DNA from: Paenibacillus zeisoli
GTDB taxonomy: Bacteria; Bacillota; Bacilli; Paenibacillales; Paenibacillaceae
Assembly (NCBI RefSeq): GCF_003994465.1
Contig: NZ_RZNX01000001.1
Coordinates: 682,001 to 746,000, forward strand
Direction of reading: 5' to 3'
DNA length: 64,000 bases
The translations under genes and the position numbers were made by a program. Below are positions 1-9,009 of this stretch, piece after piece. Every line of letters starts with the position of its first letter. Position 1 is the stretch's first letter. Below the pieces are notes generated by a model that was given only the letters and a program-made list of their open reading frames with translations, made no database searches and had not been told where the DNA came from.

Positions 1-804
1 AACCGTTCCTTCTTGCAGCTTTTCCATCATTTCAGGTGGATTGTCAAAAGTAATAAGCTTGGTCTTGCCACCGTATCCCAGCTCGTCAATCGCCTTCCCT
101 GCACCAATCGAGGCTTCCGCATTTAGAGCTACAATCCCCTTAATGTTGGGGAATTCGTGAATCATGGTCCTCGTCAGTGTATCCGCCAAACGCTCATCAG
201 ACCCGCAATACTCAATATCTGCGATCTTTAAATCCGGGAAACGGGCAATATAATCCATAAAGCCTTCTTCCCTTTGATCCGCATTACGAGCTCCTTTTAC
301 GAAATTGATGATGCCGATTTCGCCTTCGGTACCGGTAAGTTCAACAAGACGCTCCGCCGCCTTCTGACCGGCCTCGTAATTGTTGGCCCCGATATAGGAC
401 TTCACTTTCGCTGAGGCAACTTCTGCATCCATGGACAACACCGGTATACCATAATAGGAAGCTTGATCCGTCACTTGTGCCAATGCCATATAGTCACTGG
501 CAGACAAAATTATCGCATCTGTTCCATTATGGATGGACTGCTCCATCAGAGCGATCTGTCCTTTATAGTCATTTTCGTTAGCTGGCGCCATGAAATCCAA
601 CTTTACGTTATATTCCTTGGCAGCCACTTCGGCTCCCATCTTAATTGTCTTCCAGTAGTCACCGTGATCCATTTTGACAATCATACTCACCAGGGTCACC
701 GACTCCTCCTCCGCTCTAAGGTCTATCGACGAGGAACAAAACCCGGCAGAGATGAATAGGATTATCATTACGCTAAGCCGAAGAATGAGCTTCTTGATCT
801 TCAT
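1..804 (-). CDS. Sugar ABC transporter substrate-binding protein, C-terminus cut by window edge
   Basis: 268 codons are visible from an ATG at 804 and no stop is reached before base 1, so the gene is incomplete. The N-terminus (MKIKKLILRLSVMIILFISA) is a signal sequence; there is no canonical lipobox. The rest reads as a type I periplasmic binding fold of the RbsB/Peripla_BP_4 kind: an early DYWKTIKMGAEVAAKEYNV stretch, DAIILSASD, GIPVLSMDAEV, YIGANNYEAGQKAAE, and IKGIVALNAEASIGAGKAI. Such proteins bind a monosaccharide outside the membrane and deliver it to an ABC permease or a sensor kinase. Its ATG overlaps the TGA of the kinase gene (ATGA, 801-804), so it is translated with the two-component system and may be its sensory partner. 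The ligand cannot be read from sequence. Family is fairly certain. Confidence 0.88.
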   Translation of the reverse strand, partial: MKIKKLILRLSVMIILFISAGFCSSSIDLRAEEESVTLVSMIVKMDHGDYWKTIKMGAEVAAKEYNVKLDFMAPANENDYKGQIALMEQSIHNGTDAIILSASDYMALAQVTDQASYYGIPVLSMDAEVASAKVKSYIGANNYEAGQKAAERLVELTGTEGEIGIINFVKGARNADQREEGFMDYIARFPDLKIADIEYCGSDERLADTLTRTMIHEFPNIKGIVALNAEASIGAGKAIDELGYGGKTKLITFDNPPEMMEKLQEGTV

Positions 805-2588
805 GGCTGTCCTCCATTACCGTGGATTTCCGGTTTTGAGATTATAGGAAGCCGGACAGTCACCGTTGTTCCCTCTTCCAGCTCACTTTCAAAAGTCAGC
901 CCGTACGGCGTTCCATAGTAAAGCGAGATGCGTTCATGCACATTTCTTACTCCAACCCCGGATCCGCTCTCTTGTCTGGACCGTCCTGTTAGTACTCCTC
1001 TAAGCACTTCTTCGGACATACCGACACCATTGTCGGTCACCCGAATGAATAGACACTCATCCTCGATCCAGGAGTAAATCCCGATAAAACCTTCATCCAC
1101 CATCATTTCAATACCATGATGAATCGCGTTCTCGACTAATGGTTGGAGAATAAGCTTTAGCGTCATACAATTCAGGGCTTCGTCCTGGGCCTCAATCTCA
1201 TACTGGAACTTATTCTTGAAACGAATCTTCTGGATAATCAGGTAATTACGCACATGCTCCAGTTCATCCTGTACCGAGATAATATTGTTCCCTTTGCTAA
1301 GACTGATCCGGAAGAACTTGGATAACGAAGTAATCGTCGTAACTACCTCTTCCTTCCGTCCCATTTCGGCCATTCGCGTGACGGAATTTAATGTGTTGTA
1401 TAGAAAATGAGGGTTAATCTGGGCCTGAAGAACCTCCAGCTCTCCTTTACGCTTCGCTTCCTGCTCCAAGATTATCTGATCCATAAGTTCCCGTATTCTG
1501 CGGATCATGAGATTGAACCTCTTGGAGAGCTGCTCCACCTCATAAGCGCCGCTTACATCAATTATGGTGGCGAAGTCACCATCTTCCACCTTTTTCACTG
1601 ATCTCTCCAGATTCCGGAGAGGCTTGGCAATACGATAAGACACAAATACAGAGACGATCAGAACAATCCCCAGCATCACGAGCAAAAACCAGAGCATAAA
1701 GGCATTAATGTCCTTCTTGGTGGTCATGATTTCATCCGCATAGGTCACACCTACAACTTTCCAGCCTGTGGGCTGTACCGTCTTTATCGTAATAATCCGT
1801 TCTTCGCCAGTGGAGTCATCCATATAGCTGCCGAAAGAATAATTCAGCACAGGCTCCAGATTCTCGTACTTAAGTCCGGCATAGATAAGCTGCTGCTGCG
1901 GATGGTAGACAATGTTTCCAAGGCCATCAATGATGTATACATATCCCTTCTTGCCGAGACTTACCCGCTTACTCAGTTCATCAATAGTCCGAAAATTAAT
2001 ATCAACCGCAAGGATACCCTTCTTCTTGATCCGGTGATCTAGGTAGCTAATCTCTTTACTCATACTGACAACCCAGCGATAAGGGGATTTGAATACATTC
2101 TGAATATGCGGTGCGGAGAATTGAAGAAGGCCTGGGTGCTCCTGGGCTGCTTCGAACCATCCCTGTCTGGGCAATCTTGAATTGGGACGCATGCCGATAC
2201 TGGGAGTGTTGAGTACCAGCTCGCCGCTCTTCGTGAACAAAGCTATGGAGACCAAATCTTCACGAGTATTAAGTATGGTATTTAATCGGCTCTCCAGCTG
2301 ATTCCCAGTCAACTGTGAAGAGTTACCGATACTCTCCTCTACCACTTCAAAGATATCCTTCATCCCCGAGACGTAAAATTCCAAATTCAAGTTCACCTGA
2401 TCAATGATCTGCCCCATGTTCAGGAAGGTGTTCTCTTCCGATGATTTGGAGAATTTATTATACAGCATCACGCTCACAAGGAGCACCGTAATAATGGTGA
2501 TGAACATGAACGATAAGGTAATCATGACCTGAATCTTCTTATAATGAAACCGGCCGAGCGGCTGAAATAATGTTCGCCAAAATCTCAT
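801..2588 (-). CDS. Membrane sensor histidine kinase, YesM/LytS type
   Basis: 595 residues. Two membrane segments (about 21-43 and 298-320) bracket an extracytoplasmic sensor of roughly 250 residues that resembles a dCache domain. A HAMP linker follows (about 321-375), then the His_kinase (PF06580) box QAQINPHFLYNTLNSV with the phosphoacceptor histidine near 394, and an HATPase domain with an N box (LVENAIHHG), a G box (DNGVGM) and GVGVRNVHERI. This family phosphorylates AraC-type response regulators, usually controlling carbohydrate uptake or use. The ATG overlaps the stop of the upstream response regulator gene (ATGA at 2585-2588), and its own stop overlaps the start of the sugar-binding protein. 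The signal is unknown; a sugar sensed through the binding protein is an inference from context. Confidence 0.92.
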   Translation of the reverse strand: MRFWRTLFQPLGRFHYKKIQVMITLSFMFITIITVLLVSVMLYNKFSKSSEENTFLNMGQIIDQVNLNLEFYVSGMKDIFEVVEESIGNSSQLTGNQLESRLNTILNTREDLVSIALFTKSGELVLNTPSIGMRPNSRLPRQGWFEAAQEHPGLLQFSAPHIQNVFKSPYRWVVSMSKEISYLDHRIKKKGILAVDINFRTIDELSKRVSLGKKGYVYIIDGLGNIVYHPQQQLIYAGLKYENLEPVLNYSFGSYMDDSTGEERIITIKTVQPTGWKVVGVTYADEIMTTKKDINAFMLWFLLVMLGIVLIVSVFVSYRIAKPLRNLERSVKKVEDGDFATIIDVSGAYEVEQLSKRFNLMIRRIRELMDQIILEQEAKRKGELEVLQAQINPHFLYNTLNSVTRMAEMGRKEEVVTTITSLSKFFRISLSKGNNIISVQDELEHVRNYLIIQKIRFKNKFQYEIEAQDEALNCMTLKLILQPLVENAIHHGIEMMVDEGFIGIYSWIEDECLFIRVTDNGVGMSEEVLRGVLTGRSRQESGSGVGVRNVHERISLYYGTPYGLTFESELEEGTTVTVRLPIISKPEIHGNGGQP

Positions 2589-4243
2589 TGTGCCTTGGCT
2601 CCGCTCCGGTATTCTTTGGGTGAGATGCCAAACTTCTTGCGAAAACAGAAGCTGAAGTAATTGGGATCAGCAAAGCCTACTTGTTCCGCAATCTCAAATG
2701 CTTTTAATTCCGTATTCCGAAGCAGTTCCTGGGCGGCCTCCATTCTAATCCCAAGAAGATAGTTCACAAAAGTCATCTTGACTTCTTTCTTGAAGATGGC
2801 GCTAAAGTAACCGGTACTGATATGCAGGTGCTCACACACCTTGTTGATCGAAATCTCGCTTTCCCGGTAGTGCTGGCGGATGTATTCCTTAGCATCTTCT
2901 ACAAGTCGGTTATAGCTGGATTCCCGGTCCGAGGCAATCGAATTCCGAAGCTTCAAGCATAAATCCTTGAACCAGACCTTGGCCTCCATGGCATGCGAGA
3001 ACTTTGTTATTTCTCCAAGACCCGTTGCCCCGTTCCCGAACAGACGGTCCAGATCGACATGAATTTCCTTAGCTACTTTTACAGCAGCCGTAAGCATTTC
3101 CAGCAAATAGATTTGAAATCCCTGATTAGATAGTCCCGTATCTGTGATCCGGTTGAACAGCTGGTCCATCAGTATGTTAATTTCTTCTTCTGTGCCAACC
3201 TTCAGGCACCTGACAAGCTCCTGCTCGTTAAAATCGCTGAAGGTGAATGGCTCCGAGGATCGGCTCTCCATATCCTCAATCCAGATCACCTTATTCCCTC
3301 CATACAGTAACCGGTAATCAAATGCCTGCACCGCATCTTTATAGGACATATGCAGATTTTGAAGACTGTTCTGAACGCTTCCGGCGCCAATCGTAACAGT
3401 CTGCTTCAAATATCGCTCTATACTGTAGCGTATTTCTTCCAGCATTCTTAGTGACTGCTGGCTTACGGATTCCGCTTCACTTTCTGTGCTAATACTTAGA
3501 ACGACAACTTCATCATGGTGGATAAAAGTATGACCGCTATCATACTTCCCGGCGATTTCCGACGTTATATTCAGCACGGCGAACAGCTCAAGATCATGGT
3601 CAAAGGTCTCTTTAAGTGAAAGAGTACCCTCCTTCTCCAAAGTTAAGGCCGGCATCTTCCCTTCCTTTACCTTTGGATCCAGCCTAATGATCGACACCAT
3701 ATAGCGGCTTCCCTCCAAATTAAGCGAATAAGACTGTACTTTATCATGAATCTCATTCTGGGGAAGTCTGCGGGTGACGAGTGACGATAGGAAAATACTC
3801 TGCAGCACCGGAAGGTTCCGCCGGTAATGCTCCGTCAAGAGATGTACGTTCTCCTTCTGGGCAACTTCTTCATCAATGTTACGTTTAACCTTAAGGAGAA
3901 TTTCAATTAACTCCTGGGAGGAGAACGGCTTCAGGACATATTCATCGATCTGTAGACGGATCGCTTTCTGGGCATACTCAAATTCCTCGTACCCGGTTAA
4001 AATAATAATTTTAGTGGCAGGATAATTCTCCCTGATCCACTCGGATAGTTGAAGGCCGTTCATAAATGGCATCTGAATGTCCGTTACTACGATATCCGGC
4101 TGATGCCTTTCAATCATCTCGGCAGCTTCGCGGCCATTCTCGGCCGTATCTGCTACATGGAAACCTAAAGCTTCCCAATCGATTTCGGTCAGTAAGCCTT
4201 CCCTTACATCTGATTCGTCATCGACTAAAACTAACTTGTACAT
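2585..4243 (-). CDS. AraC-family response regulator (REC plus HTH_18)
   Basis: 552 residues from the ATG at 4243. I chose this start because AGAAGG lies about 9 bases upstream; the in-frame start further out at 4294 has no such site and adds 17 residues before the conserved MYKLVLVDDESDV. The receiver domain has acidic residues in LVDDE, the phosphoacceptor in DIVVTDIQMP and the lysine in VLKPFS. A long middle region follows, then two AraC-type helix-turn-helix motifs at the C-terminus, ending in PNYFSFCFRKKFGISPKEYR. Regulators of this type pair with YesM-like kinases and activate nearby transport genes. It is the first gene of a three-gene overlapping unit, preceded by a possible CcpA site, so catabolite control is plausible. 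Confidence 0.92.
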   Translation of the reverse strand: MYKLVLVDDESDVREGLLTEIDWEALGFHVADTAENGREAAEMIERHQPDIVVTDIQMPFMNGLQLSEWIRENYPATKIIILTGYEEFEYAQKAIRLQIDEYVLKPFSSQELIEILLKVKRNIDEEVAQKENVHLLTEHYRRNLPVLQSIFLSSLVTRRLPQNEIHDKVQSYSLNLEGSRYMVSIIRLDPKVKEGKMPALTLEKEGTLSLKETFDHDLELFAVLNITSEIAGKYDSGHTFIHHDEVVVLSISTESEAESVSQQSLRMLEEIRYSIERYLKQTVTIGAGSVQNSLQNLHMSYKDAVQAFDYRLLYGGNKVIWIEDMESRSSEPFTFSDFNEQELVRCLKVGTEEEINILMDQLFNRITDTGLSNQGFQIYLLEMLTAAVKVAKEIHVDLDRLFGNGATGLGEITKFSHAMEAKVWFKDLCLKLRNSIASDRESSYNRLVEDAKEYIRQHYRESEISINKVCEHLHISTGYFSAIFKKEVKMTFVNYLLGIRMEAAQELLRNTELKAFEIAEQVGFADPNYFSFCFRKKFGISPKEYRSGAKAQ

Positions 4244-4326
4244 GATAACCATCCTTCTATATGGTGTGAACCTCTGCACTAAACCTATCAACATCCCGCC
4301 AGTTTAACAGAGAGATGCACAACCAT

Positions 4327-4340
4327 TGTAACCGTTTACC
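4327..4340. promoter_or_regulatory. Candidate cre (CcpA) site
   Basis: TGTAACCGTTTACC agrees with 12 of 14 positions of the commonly cited TGWAARCGYTWNCW pattern. It lies 84 bases before the response regulator ATG, a position suited to carbon catabolite repression of the sugar two-component unit. A second symmetrical element, TCATTTGAAAATGA, is at 4362-4375. Motif match only; no binding evidence. Confidence 0.4.
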
Positions 4341-4418
4341 CTCAATCCCTCAACGAATTTATCATTTGAAAATGAAGGTTTTGGGTTAAGAAACCATGGA
4401 ATTATTCTGTCGAAATGT

Positions 4419-4446
4419 TTGACAATAGACCAACTTTGGTTAAATA
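4419..4446 (+). promoter_or_regulatory. Putative sigma-A promoter of the lipoprotein gene
   Basis: A perfect -35 box TTGACA (4419-4424) is followed after 16 bases by TAAATA (4441-4446) as a -10 candidate. The lipoprotein start is 93 bases downstream. The spacing is one short of optimal and the -10 is imperfect. Confidence 0.5.
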
Positions 4447-4538
4447 TGGATAGTGGACGCATGGGTCTATTTAGCTGAATTTACGCTTATTGCTTCCCAA
4501 ATAATTAACTCATTGTTAAGAGGACAAAGGAGAACACC

Positions 4539-5237
4539 ATGTTGAAGAAATGGATGACGGCAGTAATTCTAATGGGCTTATTATCAGCCTGCGGTAACAA
4601 CAGTTCGACGGAGAAGAAGGACGACACGGCAAAGACACCAGCTACGTCTGCAACAACGACAACACCTGCTCCTGCTGAGCCGGCTGACAATTCAAAGGAT
4701 TCAGCTGCAAAATCTACAGACGATTCCCAAGCCTCAGCTGACAAGAAAGAAATTCCCGCAGATTTCAAAACTTACGAGAATGAGCAGTTCAATGTCTCCT
4801 ATCCAAAAAGCTGGAGTACATATGATTCGAAGCAGTTAAATAATCCTATGGTTAAAGTGGCCTTCTATGATCCTAAACCTACCGGGAATTTTGCAACAAA
4901 TATCAATGTAACGATGAATGCAGACACTACCTATTCTGCTAAGGACATAGCGGATAGCTCAACCAAGATGCTGGAAGAGAAGGGCGAAGAAAATGGAATG
5001 GCCAATTACAAGCAAATTGATTATAAAGACATGGATCACTCCGGCTTCAAAGCAGGGATCTCCACTTCCAGCTACACAAGCACTCAAACAAAGGCTGATA
5101 TTATCCTGTCTCAGCTGATCATACCTGCCAAGAAGAATACTTACGTGGTCAGCTTCTCGGCCACCAAAGAAGATTATGAGAAGTCAAAGGATACGGTGCT
5201 CAAGGATATTATAGATTCATTCACAATTAAAGAATAA
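4539..5237 (+). CDS. Secreted lipoprotein with PsbP-like domain
   Basis: 232 residues. It opens with a lipoprotein signal peptide whose lipobox is LLSAC (Cys18), so the mature protein should be lipid-anchored on the outer face of the membrane. Residues about 20-70 are a low-complexity linker rich in Thr, Ala, Ser and Pro. The C-terminal part, beginning at FKTYENEQFNVSYPKSW, has the look of the PsbP/DUF1795-type fold (a YENEQFNVSYP strand, then an amphipathic helix with KDIADSSTKMLEEKGE). Proteins of this shape are common in Bacillales and have no agreed function. It is a single-gene unit: its own promoter candidate lies upstream and a strong terminator follows. The lipobox is clear; the domain call is from pattern memory and is less certain. 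Confidence 0.8.
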   Translation: MLKKWMTAVILMGLLSACGNNSSTEKKDDTAKTPATSATTTTPAPAEPADNSKDSAAKSTDDSQASADKKEIPADFKTYENEQFNVSYPKSWSTYDSKQLNNPMVKVAFYDPKPTGNFATNINVTMNADTTYSAKDIADSSTKMLEEKGEENGMANYKQIDYKDMDHSGFKAGISTSSYTSTQTKADIILSQLIIPAKKNTYVVSFSATKEDYEKSKDTVLKDIIDSFTIKE

Positions 5238-5249
5238 TTGGATTCAGTA

Positions 5250-5283
5250 CCGTCTGCTTCTCAATGAAGCAGGCGGTTTTTTT
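5250..5283 (+). terminator. Rho-independent terminator of the lipoprotein gene
   Basis: An 11-bp stem (CCGTCTGCTTC with GAAGCAGGCGG, one G-T pair) with a 5-base loop is followed by seven T residues. Confidence 0.9.
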
Positions 5284-5329
5284 GTTAAGTCATGGCATAA
5301 GAATCTCAGACAAAATCGCCTAAATGGGC

Positions 5330-5354
5330 AAAAAAAATCATCCCTTAGGGATGA
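5330..5354 (-). terminator. Terminator of the purT-acetyltransferase unit
   Basis: Read on the minus strand, TCATCCCTAAGGGATGA forms a short stem followed by eight T residues. It lies 15 bases beyond the acetyltransferase stop. Confidence 0.8.
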
Positions 5355-5369
5355 GTATGATAAAGGTGT

Positions 5370-5825
5370 CTATTCCAATGTTTTATAAAGACGGTATCCT
5401 GAGCATTCAAAGCCCATTCGTTCATAGAACGGCTTGGCATCAATACGCTCTTCATCCCCTGTGGACAGGAACAGCTCCTGGCTGCCCTTACGCTTCCCCC
5501 AGGATTCAACCTCATGAATCAGTCTCTTGCCAATGCCCTTGCCTCTGTGATTCTCATCTACTACAAGTGCGGTAATACGAGTAACCGGCTGCTCCATATC
5601 ATGAGTCTGCAGCTGTCTAAGGCTTACGGTACCCACTACTTCACCATCAAGTTCTGCTACAAAGTTACGAAAATGCGGATGATTCTCGCAAGCTGCAAGT
5701 CTTTCTTCCATTACACTTACCGTTGTGGGATAACGAAGCTGTCTCATTAGAGCCGTAATCTCCTTCGCATCTTCACGTGAACATTTACGGATTAAGAGTG
5801 CCGGAGCACATACCTGATTACTCAT
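5370..5825 (-). CDS. GNAT family N-acetyltransferase
   Basis: 151 residues, the usual size for a stand-alone GNAT enzyme. The acetyl-CoA binding segment is visible as [21 protein letters not shown] (about 88-108), matching the Q/RxxGxG/A motif, with [10 protein letters not shown] before it and a typical C-terminal [16 protein letters not shown] end. Such enzymes move an acetyl group from acetyl-CoA to an amine; the substrate cannot be predicted. The ATG overlaps the TGA of purT (5822-5825), so the two are translationally coupled, and a terminator follows. A link to purine metabolism is only suggested by position. Confidence 0.88.
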   Translation of the reverse strand: MSNQVCAPALLIRKCSREDAKEITALMRQLRYPTTVSVMEERLAACENHPHFRNFVAELDGEVVGTVSLRQLQTHDMEQPVTRITALVVDENHRGKGIGKRLIHEVESWGKRKGSQELFLSTGDEERIDAKPFYERMGFECSGYRLYKTLE

Positions 5826-7003
5826 TCAGCCCATTCCACCTTTAATAGACTTGCCGCTTTTTTGGCATGGATGCGTGCGGTCTCTACATCTTCTTCTGCA
5901 CTGAGCGCTACAGCCATCCGACGCCCCGGCTTACTGAGCGGCTTACCGAAAATTCTGATCTGTGTACGAGGAATTTCAAGTGCTTCATGAACTCCGCCAA
6001 TGGTAAAAGATTGTCCCTCTCGGTCGGCCTTCAGTGTTGCTGAAGCTCCCGGAGTCAGCACATGTACCGAAGGTACCGGAAAGCCGAGAATAGCTCTAAC
6101 ATGCAGAGCAAATTCGGAAAGGTCCTGGGTAACCATAGTTACCATCCCGGTATCATGCGGGCGGGGAGATACCTCACTGAACAGAATGCCCTGCTCCGTG
6201 ACGAACAGCTCCACCCCGAACAAGCCATATCCGCCAAGCGCATCCGTAATAGTACGGGCAATGTTCTGGGCTTCCTGAAGTGCCTGCTCACTTATGAAAT
6301 GAGGCTGCCAGGACTCAATATAATCGCCATCCTTTTGAATATGTCCAATCGGAGGGCAGAAGATCGTCCCCGAGACACTACGAACCGTAAGCAGCGTAAT
6401 TTCACTGTCAAACCGAACAAAAGATTCGACAATAACCGCCGCGCCCTTCGCACGAGCCCCTTCAAGAGCAGCATTCCAGCTGGCTTCAGCATCTTCCAGG
6501 GTCCGGCATACCGTCTGTCCTTTACCGGAAGAGCTCATCAGAGGTTTAACCACACAAGGTGTGCCTAATTCCTTGACGGCTTCTTTCAGGCTGTCCAGAC
6601 TATCCGCAAAGCGGTAATCCGCTGTGGGAATGCCGAGTTCCTCGGCTGCAAGCCGCCGAATTCCTTCACGATCCATCGTAAGACGAGCCGCGCGAGCGGT
6701 TGGAACCACGTGGTATCCTTCCTCTTCAAGCTCAAGCAGTGCCGAGGTAGCAATGGCTTCAATCTCAGGCACAATGATGTCTGGCTTCAACTGATGAATC
6801 AGGCTCTTTAGTGCTTCAGCATCAAGCATGTCGATAACATGAGACTCATGAGCGACCTGCATCGCCGGTGCATGTTCATATCGGTCCACTGCAATGGTCC
6901 TTACACCTAATCTCTGAGCTTCAATAATGACTTCTTTCCCTAGCTCTCCACTGCCAAGCAGCAGCATAGTTCTGGCATGATCAGAAAAAGGAGCACCCCA
7001 CAT
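5822..7003 (-). CDS. purT: Formate-dependent phosphoribosylglycinamide formyltransferase 2
   Basis: 393 residues, the normal length of PurT. The enzyme uses formate and ATP to formylate GAR to FGAR, the third step of purine synthesis, without a folate cofactor. The N-terminal domain has [20 protein letters not shown]; the central ATP-grasp part has [13 protein letters not shown] and later [32 protein letters not shown], which carries the metal-binding Glu and Asn/Ser positions of the family; the C-terminal domain has RPGRRMAV-like residues. An AGGGGG site lies about 11 bases before the ATG. It is followed by the acetyltransferase with a 4-base overlap. I saw no clear PurR box in the 160 bases upstream. 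Confidence 0.93.
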   Translation of the reverse strand: MWGAPFSDHARTMLLLGSGELGKEVIIEAQRLGVRTIAVDRYEHAPAMQVAHESHVIDMLDAEALKSLIHQLKPDIIVPEIEAIATSALLELEEEGYHVVPTARAARLTMDREGIRRLAAEELGIPTADYRFADSLDSLKEAVKELGTPCVVKPLMSSSGKGQTVCRTLEDAEASWNAALEGARAKGAAVIVESFVRFDSEITLLTVRSVSGTIFCPPIGHIQKDGDYIESWQPHFISEQALQEAQNIARTITDALGGYGLFGVELFVTEQGILFSEVSPRPHDTGMVTMVTQDLSEFALHVRAILGFPVPSVHVLTPGASATLKADREGQSFTIGGVHEALEIPRTQIRIFGKPLSKPGRRMAVALSAEEDVETARIHAKKAASLLKVEWAE

Positions 7004-7164
7004 TCGTCTGAAATCCCCCTAGTTTATATGGATAAGTTAAGCCAGTGTAAAAATAGCCTAAATTCATCCATTAAGATAAGTAGTTTCTTCTTATCTATTT
7101 TCCGGGTTTCTCGTCCATAATGCAAGAGTGCTCCGCTAAAAATCCAATCTTTTCCGACATTTAG

Positions 7165-9009
7165 TTACAAAAATCTGAATTGTGCTTCTATTAAGCCACT
7201 GTAAATTCCCTGATGCTTCATAAGCTGGTCATGGTTCCCTTCTTCCTTGATCTCACCATGGTCAAGAACCACAATATGATCTGCGTGTCTGATCGTTGAC
7301 AACCGGTGGGCGACAATGAAAGAGGAGCGTCCTTGAAGTAGGACTTTCAAAGCTTCCTGAATTTTCAGCTCCGTCTCTGTATCAATACTTGCCGTGGCTT
7401 CATCCAGAATGAGAATACGCGGGTTGGCGAGCAGCGCTCTCGCAAAAGAAAGCAGCTGACGCTGTCCCATAGAAAGAGCGCTTCCCCGTTCCTCAACTTC
7501 AGTCTCATAACCTCCGGGCATCTGGGTAATAAAATCATGGGCGTCTACAGCCTTAGCCGCAGCTTCAACCTCTTCATCTGTGGCATCAAGACGACCAAAA
7601 CGGATATTGTCCCGAATTGTACCGGAGAAAATAAACGTATCTTGAAGCACGATCCCGATCTGGCTTCGAAGACTCTGAAGCGTGACATCGCGGATATCAA
7701 CACCATCTATGGTTATCCGGCCCTGCGTAATATCATAAAATCGGCTAACCAGGTTAATAATGGTACTCTTCCCTGATCCGGTATGTCCTACAAGCGCTAC
7801 GGACTGCCCGGCCTGAACCTGCAGATTGATACCTTTCAGAGCGGCACGGCCTTTCTCATACTCAAAAACGACATGATCGAACTGAATATTTCCGTTAATG
7901 GTCGGGATCGGCTTGGCACCCGGCTTATCTGTAACCGAAGGCTGTTCATCAATAAATTCAAAGATTCTCTCTGATGAAGCCATCGCTACCAGCAGCTGGT
8001 TATACATCTGACCGAGCCGGTTAATCGGGTCCCAGAAGTTCCCTACATAGTTACTGAAAGCTACAAGCAGACCAATGGTGATCTCACCTGATTGAATAAG
8101 GTAAGCGCCCAGCCAAAAGAGAATGAAGCTTCCGATCCCGCCCGTAATTTCAATAAGCGGACCAAACATCTGGTTCATTGCTGAAGCTTTATCCCAAGAC
8201 TTCTTGCTATCCTTGTTCATGACGTCGAAATAATTCATGTTCTCCTGCTCCTGGGTGTAGGCCTGAGTCACGCGTATTCCTTGGATGGACTCATTCAGGT
8301 GAGAGTTGATCCGGGAGTTCTTGGTCCGCACCACCTGCCAGGCAATTCGGATCGTCTGACGCAGCTTGGTAGAGATGAAGAACATAATCGGTACCGTGAT
8401 CATAACGGCAAGGCCAAGCTTCCAGTTCACCATTAACAGAATAATCACGATCCCCACTAGCTGCACACAATCAATCATCAAATTCACGACCCCATTGGTG
8501 AACAGGTCCTGCAGGGAATTGACGTCATTGGTGACCCGGACAAGTACCGACCCGGCCGGGCGTTTGTCATAGAAGTTGAAGGACAGCTTCTGAATATGAC
8601 GAAACAGGTCTGATCTAAGATCATAAATGACCTTTTGACCAATAATATTTGTGAATTTAATCCGGTAAGCACTGGCAGCCCATTGAATCAGATACAGTAG
8701 AATTACGGATGCTGTAATGAGATACAGGAGCTTCAGACTGCCTTCCTTCACAATCGCTTTGTCGATGGCCAAGCTCGTTAGATAAGGCACTGTCAGCTTC
8801 GTAATTGTCCCAAGAATCATCATAAGAATAATTAACGGGAGCAGCTGCTTGGCATATGGTCGCATATAAGAGAACAACCTGCGGAACTGCCTCCAGTCAA
8901 ACGCCTTGTCAATCGCATCATCGTCCTTATATACGAATCTGTCACTCAGCCCCTGCTTCTTCTTGAGCCCCGGCTCCTGCTTGCCTGCTAATTCGGTCTG
9001 TGTACTCAT
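7165..9009 (-). CDS. ABC exporter half-transporter, catalytic-site subunit
   Basis: 614 residues: a cytoplasmic N-terminal extension of about 45 residues, six predicted membrane helices, then a nucleotide-binding domain with Walker A GHTGSGKST, signature LSMGQRQ and Walker B ILILDEATASID. The catalytic glutamate is present, but the signature deviates from LSGGQ. Its partner upstream shows the opposite pattern, which is what is known for asymmetric heterodimeric exporters such as BmrCD and YfiBC. Likely role: export of hydrophobic compounds or drugs through the cytoplasmic membrane. The ATG overlaps the TGA of the partner gene (9006-9009). I do not assign a symbol because YheH and YfiC relatives cannot be separated by eye. 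Confidence 0.92.
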   Translation of the reverse strand: MSTQTELAGKQEPGLKKKQGLSDRFVYKDDDAIDKAFDWRQFRRLFSYMRPYAKQLLPLIILMMILGTITKLTVPYLTSLAIDKAIVKEGSLKLLYLITASVILLYLIQWAASAYRIKFTNIIGQKVIYDLRSDLFRHIQKLSFNFYDKRPAGSVLVRVTNDVNSLQDLFTNGVVNLMIDCVQLVGIVIILLMVNWKLGLAVMITVPIMFFISTKLRQTIRIAWQVVRTKNSRINSHLNESIQGIRVTQAYTQEQENMNYFDVMNKDSKKSWDKASAMNQMFGPLIEITGGIGSFILFWLGAYLIQSGEITIGLLVAFSNYVGNFWDPINRLGQMYNQLLVAMASSERIFEFIDEQPSVTDKPGAKPIPTINGNIQFDHVVFEYEKGRAALKGINLQVQAGQSVALVGHTGSGKSTIINLVSRFYDITQGRITIDGVDIRDVTLQSLRSQIGIVLQDTFIFSGTIRDNIRFGRLDATDEEVEAAAKAVDAHDFITQMPGGYETEVEERGSALSMGQRQLLSFARALLANPRILILDEATASIDTETELKIQEALKVLLQGRSSFIVAHRLSTIRHADHIVVLDHGEIKEEGNHDQLMKHQGIYSGLIEAQFRFL

